Below, piece by piece: positions 60,074 through 64,000 of a DNA stretch of 64,000 nucleotides. The notes beneath the pieces were generated by a model that saw only the letters and a list, made by a program, of their open reading frames with translations, had not been told where the DNA came from and did no database searches. Location: the NCBI RefSeq assembly GCF_034092465.1, contig NZ_CP139303.1, positions 834,865 to 898,864 on the forward strand, written 5' to 3'. The translations under genes and the position numbers were made by a program. This DNA comes from Prochlorococcus sp. MIT 1223 (GTDB lineage: Bacteria; Cyanobacteriota; Cyanobacteriia; PCC-6307; Cyanobiaceae). Position 1 is the stretch's first letter. Every line of letters begins with the position of its first letter.

Positions 60074-61381
60074 ATGCAAGTTTTCGTTCTTGGCATATTG
60101 CTAGCTATACCAGCTTTCTTTGCAGCTGGAGAAGTTGCAATTATTAGGTTACGCCCAAGTCGCGTTGAAAGATTGCTTGAAGAAGGGACAGAAGGAGCCC
60201 AGGCTATTCATCGCCTTCAGAGGAGAATGAGAAGAGCTTTAATGGTTGCTCAATTAGGAGTAACTGTTTCTCTTGTTTCATTAGGTTGGTTTGGGTATGA
60301 ATTTACAAATGAATTAACAACTTCCGAAACTTCAAAAACTTTCTGGAAAATATTTGTCTTCTTAGGCATAGTTATTCTTGCGACTTTACTTTCAGGACTC
60401 CTTCCCAAAGCTTTAGTTCTTAATAGACAAGAAGCTGCTGCACTTAAGCTAGCCCCTCTCTTGGAAATTGCCATGAGAACCATGGCGCCTGTCCTATATG
60501 TCCTAGAAAAAATAGCCTCATTATTATTAAAATTGGTTGGTTTAAACACAAGATGGGATTCCCTTGTCTCTGCCTTATCTGCAGGGGAATTGGAAAGTCT
60601 CATTGAAAGTGGAAGTGTAACTGGGCTATTGCCTGATGAAAAAAATATCCTTGAAGGTGTTTTTGCGCTTCGTGATACTCAAGTTAGAGAAGTTATGATT
60701 CCACGCTCTGGAATGGTGACCTTACCAAGGGAAGTTTGCTTCGCTGAACTAATGAGGGAAGTTCATATTTCTCGCCATGCGCGTTTCTTTGTAACTGGAG
60801 ATTCACTTGATGATGTTTTGGGAGTTCTCGACCTGCGAAGACTTGCGGAACCTATTTCAAATGGAGAAATGCAAGCGGATACCCCACTTGCACCATATAT
60901 AAAACCGGCTCCAAAAGTGCTGGAAACAGCAACATTAGCTGAGCTATTACCTTTGATAAAAAGCGGAAATCCTTTACTTCTAGTTATTGATGAACATGGA
61001 GGAACTGAAGGCCTCATCACTGCAACTGATCTAACAGGAGAAATTGTTGGAGATGAAATCCAAACTGAAATCAATGAGCCATATCTTCTTCAAATAGACG
61101 GTAACCCCTTAGCTTGGCTTGCGGATGGAAACTTTGAAATAATTGAATTAAATAGACAGTTAAATCTTGATTTACCTGAATCAGATAATCATCATACTAT
61201 TGCAGGTTTTCTTCTAGAAAAACTCCAAAAAGTTCCAATAGTAGGGCAAAAACTTTTATACAAAAAAACAAAATTTGACATAATCTCTATGCAAGGTCCA
61301 AGAATAAATCGTGTCAAAATAATCCTGACCAAAGATTCTCCCGAAGAAGATTCTCAAGAGTTAAGGTCAAGCAATTCCTAA
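60074..61381 (+). CDS. CorC/HlyC-type CBS-domain membrane protein
   Basis: A 435-residue protein with an N-terminal DUF21 (CNNM) membrane domain (about 1-170, FFAAGEVAIIRLRPSRVERL near 15), a pair of CBS domains with VREVMIPRSGMVTLP near 205 and VIDEHGGTEGLITATDLTGEIVGDE near 305, and a C-terminal CorC/HlyC transporter-associated domain. Relatives are implicated in magnesium or cobalt efflux. Substrate here unknown. Ten bases before the Gfo/Idh gene. Confidence 0.9.
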   Translation: MQVFVLGILLAIPAFFAAGEVAIIRLRPSRVERLLEEGTEGAQAIHRLQRRMRRALMVAQLGVTVSLVSLGWFGYEFTNELTTSETSKTFWKIFVFLGIVILATLLSGLLPKALVLNRQEAAALKLAPLLEIAMRTMAPVLYVLEKIASLLLKLVGLNTRWDSLVSALSAGELESLIESGSVTGLLPDEKNILEGVFALRDTQVREVMIPRSGMVTLPREVCFAELMREVHISRHARFFVTGDSLDDVLGVLDLRRLAEPISNGEMQADTPLAPYIKPAPKVLETATLAELLPLIKSGNPLLLVIDEHGGTEGLITATDLTGEIVGDEIQTEINEPYLLQIDGNPLAWLADGNFEIIELNRQLNLDLPESDNHHTIAGFLLEKLQKVPIVGQKLLYKKTKFDIISMQGPRINRVKIILTKDSPEEDSQELRSSNS

Positions 61382-61391
61382 CACCATAAAA

Positions 61392-62396
61392 ATGGCAACC
61401 AAAATGGTTCCGGTAAAAGTTGGAGTAATAGGAATAGGCAATATGGGATGGCACCATGCCAGGGTGTTAAGCCTAATAAAGGACGCTGATCTTGTTGGTG
61501 TTGCAGATCTTGACCAAGAAAGAGGGAAACTGGCTACTGAACAATTTAATTGCAAATGGTTTGAGACTTACGAAGAATTACTACCGAAAGTAGAAGCAGT
61601 ATGTATAGCTGTACCAACTTTGCTACATCACAAAGTCGGTCTTGAATGCCTGAAAGCTTGCAAACATGTATTAATAGAGAAACCTATAGCTGCTTCTCAA
61701 GACGAAGCCTCAGCGCTAATAGATGCATCAAACAAAGCAAATTGCTTGCTTCAAGTAGGACATATTGAAAGATTTAATCCAGCTTTCAGAGAGTTAACAA
61801 AAGTAATTGCAAATGAAGAAGTTGTAGCAATTGAAGCAAGAAGGCATAGTCCTCACTCTGACAGGGCTAATGACGTATCAGTTGTATTAGATCTAATGAT
61901 CCATGACATAGATTTAATTCTAGAGCTGACAAACTCCAAAGTAGTAAGACTTACAGCAGTGGGAGGGAGAAGCAATAAAGGCCCAATTGATTACGTAAAT
62001 GCAACACTTGGTTTTAAAAATGGTGTAATCGCAAGTCTCACTGCAAGTAAAATGACTCATAGAAAAATACGTAATTTAAGCGCCCATTGCAAAGAAAGCC
62101 TTGTTGAAACAGATTTTTTAAATCACAATCTTCATATTCATAGACGCGCACATGAATGGTATTCAGCAGACCATGGTGAATTGTTATATCGAAATGATGG
62201 ATTTGTTGAAGAAGTGAATACGACGTCAATAGAACCTCTTTACGCAGAATTAGAACATTTTCTTCAATGTGTTAGAGGGATAGAGACTCCTGCTGTTGAT
62301 GGACTACAAGCATCTAGAGCGCTTCATCTGGCAGACTTAATAGAGCAAGCCGTAGAAAACCCCATAAATGAAATATCACTTGGACTTGGCCTCTAA
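61392..62396 (+). CDS. Gfo/Idh/MocA-family oxidoreductase
   Basis: NAD(P)-dependent sugar or inositol-type dehydrogenase, 334 residues. The N-terminal Rossmann fold begins VGVIGIGNMGWHHARVL; the family EKP motif is in VLIEKPIAASQDEA near 92, and VGHIERFNPAF near 117 and LDLMIHDIDLILEL near 165 mark the substrate site. ATG 61392 or ATG 61404 may be the start. The substrate is not predictable. Likely co-transcribed with the CBS-domain gene. A strong terminator follows. Confidence 0.9.
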   Translation: MATKMVPVKVGVIGIGNMGWHHARVLSLIKDADLVGVADLDQERGKLATEQFNCKWFETYEELLPKVEAVCIAVPTLLHHKVGLECLKACKHVLIEKPIAASQDEASALIDASNKANCLLQVGHIERFNPAFRELTKVIANEEVVAIEARRHSPHSDRANDVSVVLDLMIHDIDLILELTNSKVVRLTAVGGRSNKGPIDYVNATLGFKNGVIASLTASKMTHRKIRNLSAHCKESLVETDFLNHNLHIHRRAHEWYSADHGELLYRNDGFVEEVNTTSIEPLYAELEHFLQCVRGIETPAVDGLQASRALHLADLIEQAVENPINEISLGLGL

Positions 62397-62426
62397 ATGC
62401 TATTTAAAATAAAAATAATTCAAGAC

Positions 62427-62472
62427 AATAAAAGCTGTCTTAATAGAAATCTCTATTAAGACAGCTTTTATT
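62427..62472. terminator. Bidirectional terminator, 21-bp perfect stem
   Basis: A perfect inverted repeat with 21-base arms and a four-base loop AATC. The arms begin with AATAAAAGCTGTCTTAATAG on the left and end with AAGACAGCTTTTATT on the right. A/T runs on both ends give U-tracts in both directions. It lies between the convergent Gfo/Idh gene and psbK and should serve both. Confidence 0.9.
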
Positions 62473-62523
62473 CTTAGATTTTGCCGGCTTAATGGGTAAA
62501 AGAATTAAACCTTGACAAAGGTT

Positions 62524-62667
62524 TTAACGAAACCCTACTGCTGCCTGCCATACAAAAACTAGCAGGAAGAAGAAAATAGGTATCAGTGGAAGCACATCCA
62601 CTGTTGGAGCAAAAGCGCGATACGCCTCTGGTAATTGAGCAAGCAAGTCGAGGGAAATTGAATTCAT
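62524..62667 (-). CDS. psbK: Photosystem II protein K
   Basis: Single-span photosystem II subunit. The 47-residue ORF begins [20 protein letters not shown]; the conserved [20 protein letters not shown] helix and QAAVGFR end are diagnostic. A short presequence precedes the mature part, as in other PsbK. It follows tgt by 21 bases on the same strand, an order known in picocyanobacteria. Confidence 0.96.
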   Translation of the reverse strand: MNSISLDLLAQLPEAYRAFAPTVDVLPLIPIFFFLLVFVWQAAVGFR

Positions 62668-62688
62668 CCCTAATAATCAATGGACGTT

Positions 62689-63816
62689 TCAAGGACAATA
62701 CCATGTGTTACGTGCTTTAGAGTCACTATCCCAAGGAGCGAAATCCTCTGAAAAAGAACCTTCTTCAATAGCTAACCTCATAGCCTTAGTAAAACGGATC
62801 AAATGAGTCAAATTATGCAAACTCAAAAGAGTAAGGCCTAGTAATTCATTACTCCTTATCAAGTGATGCAAATATGCCCTGGTGTGCTTCTGACATGCTT
62901 CGCATGAACAAGTTTTGTCCAACGGCTGAAAATCATTTTTAAAACATGAATTTTTAAGATTCCATCTCTCACCATTAATCAATACACTTCCATGCCTTCC
63001 TAAGCGCGTAGGCAAAACACAATCAAATAAATCAACACCGTTTGCAACAGCAATCGCCATTTCCTTTAGAGTTCCTATACCCATCAAATATCTAGGACGA
63101 TTCTCAGGAAGCAGAGGAGTTATATAACGAACAATTTTATTAATTTCATTGCTATCTTCACCAACACTTACACCTCCAATTGCTATCCCAGGTAATTCAA
63201 ATCCAGAAACAATTCTTGCACTCATCTCACGAAGATGAGGGAAACAACCTCCTTGAACTATGCCAAAGAGTGCTTGATCATTCTTGTTATGCTTTGAAAC
63301 ACATCTTTCTAACCATTTATGAGTACGGAGACATGCAAGTTCTATATCATTTTCACTAGCTGAAAAAGGTGGGCATTCATCAAATGCCATGGCCACGTCA
63401 GCCCCTAAAGCCATCTGAATTTCTATTGCAATTTCAGGCGTAAATTCAATGTGACGTCCATCTCTAGGACTTTGAAAAGAAACACCTTGATCATCAATTT
63501 TGTTTAAATTTGCAAGACTAAAAACTTGGAATCCGCCTGAATCAGTAAGTATTGGCCTATCCCAGCCCATAAATTTATGTATTCCTCCTGCTTCAGAAAT
63601 AATTTGCTCTCCAGGTTGAAGATGAAGATGAAAAGTATTAGCTAAAATCATTTCTGCATCTGTACCTAAAAGCTGTTCAGAAGAAATACCCTTAACCGTG
63701 CCAGAAGTACCAACAGGCATAAACCTAGGGGTCAAGACTTGTCCATGAGGAGTAAAGAATGAGCCAGTTCTTGCTCTTGTGTTCGGACAACAATTTTTAA
63801 TCTGAAAATTAAACAC
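62689..63816 (-). CDS. tgt: tRNA-guanine transglycosylase
   Basis: Exchanges guanine 34 for preQ1 in GUN-anticodon tRNAs for queuosine. The 375-residue protein has [15 protein letters not shown] near 29, [13 protein letters not shown] near 90 (active-site Asp), the second Asp in [15 protein letters not shown] near 267, and the zinc site [17 protein letters not shown] near 307. The first codon is GTG. Divergent from cobS. Confidence 0.96.
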   Translation of the reverse strand: MFNFQIKNCCPNTRARTGSFFTPHGQVLTPRFMPVGTSGTVKGISSEQLLGTDAEMILANTFHLHLQPGEQIISEAGGIHKFMGWDRPILTDSGGFQVFSLANLNKIDDQGVSFQSPRDGRHIEFTPEIAIEIQMALGADVAMAFDECPPFSASENDIELACLRTHKWLERCVSKHNKNDQALFGIVQGGCFPHLREMSARIVSGFELPGIAIGGVSVGEDSNEINKIVRYITPLLPENRPRYLMGIGTLKEMAIAVANGVDLFDCVLPTRLGRHGSVLINGERWNLKNSCFKNDFQPLDKTCSCEACQKHTRAYLHHLIRSNELLGLTLLSLHNLTHLIRFTKAMRLAIEEGSFSEDFAPWDSDSKARNTWYCP

Positions 63817-63897
63817 AGTCTTTTTACAAAAATATTTTGAGTTTTTTTGGACAAATAGTTAGGGACTTCATTATTTTGGGAATCATGATTGGTGATA

Positions 63898-64000
63898 ATG
63901 CAAAAAAATCTACATAAATCACGTTGGCATCATGACTTAGCAGGGGCTTGGGTCTTTTATACCATTCTTCCAAAATGGTCTTTATCTAAAACCTCTTTTA
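63898..64000 (+). CDS. cobS: Adenosylcobinamide-GDP ribazoletransferase, 5' end only
   Basis: The first 34 codons of a gene cut by the window edge. MQKNLHKSRWHHDLAGAWVF then YTILPKW matches the CobS start, where the segment DLAGAWVFYTxLP is typical. CobS joins alpha-ribazole to adenosylcobinamide-GDP in the last steps of cobalamin synthesis and is a membrane protein. ATG 63898. Divergent from tgt; the 81 bases between them hold the promoters. Confidence 0.75.
   Translation, partial: MQKNLHKSRWHHDLAGAWVFYTILPKWSLSKTSF

Overview
This AT-rich window comes from a low-light-adapted Prochlorococcus (marine picocyanobacterium), most like the SS120/MIT9211-type lineages. The evidence is the gene set and density, the photosystem II and cytochrome b6f genes, a two-tRNA (Ile, Ala) rRNA spacer, very short intergenic distances, and above all a small phycoerythrin gene cluster with a degenerate alpha subunit and no phycocyanin or allophycocyanin genes. 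The window starts inside a 23S rRNA gene and ends inside cobS.

Layout. 1-5179: rRNA operon on the minus strand (16S, tRNA-Ile, tRNA-Ala, 23S) with leader, boxA sites and a visible pre-16S processing stem. 5180-14620: GH100 invertase, petB-petD, D1-processing protease ctpA, an HD hydrolase, minC-minD-minE, tRNA-Thr, the prmC-tsaC-small membrane protein operon, and psbM. 15073-22321: psbB-psbT, nrdR, ribosomal protein S1, a HAD phosphatase, metK, an FGGY kinase and a DUF2470 protein. 22453-24048: tRNA-Phe, a small orphan ORF and galE.

24049-31981 is the accessory heart of the window. It holds a PucC-type carrier, a phycoerythrin linker (ppeC), a Met-rich 62-residue ORF, bilin lyase genes cpeS, cpeT, cpeY and cpeZ, an extra HEAT-repeat protein, and the apoprotein genes cpeB-cpeA. 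The subunits keep four bilin attachment positions (beta Cys50/61, Cys82, Cys163; alpha Cys73). Known lyase families cover all but the doubly linked beta Cys50/61 site, for which the extra HEAT protein is a candidate.

32213-43292: a UvrD-type helicase, a tRNA nucleotidyltransferase, an oxidoreductase-SelD fusion, mtnP, then the photosystem II assembly operon rubA-ycf48-psbE-psbL-psbJ. psbF, expected between psbE and psbL, is missing: only 34 bases separate the two genes. Divergently follow ndhC-ndhK-ndhJ. 43286-64000: a membrane-anchored YvcK-like protein, an ABC/MCE lipid transporter pair, chlD, folK, a Nudix hydrolase, a DegT-type aminotransferase, a thioredoxin-fold protein, fabI, hisB, a carotenoid oxygenase, rdgB, a phosphohexomutase, a RecB/Cas4-like nuclease, ygfZ, pyrE, tRNA-Met, a CBS-domain membrane protein, a Gfo/Idh oxidoreductase, psbK, tgt and the start of cobS.

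No mobile element, CRISPR array, prophage or integrase was seen. The genome is tightly packed, with stop-start junctions of zero bases and several overlapping convergent 3' ends.
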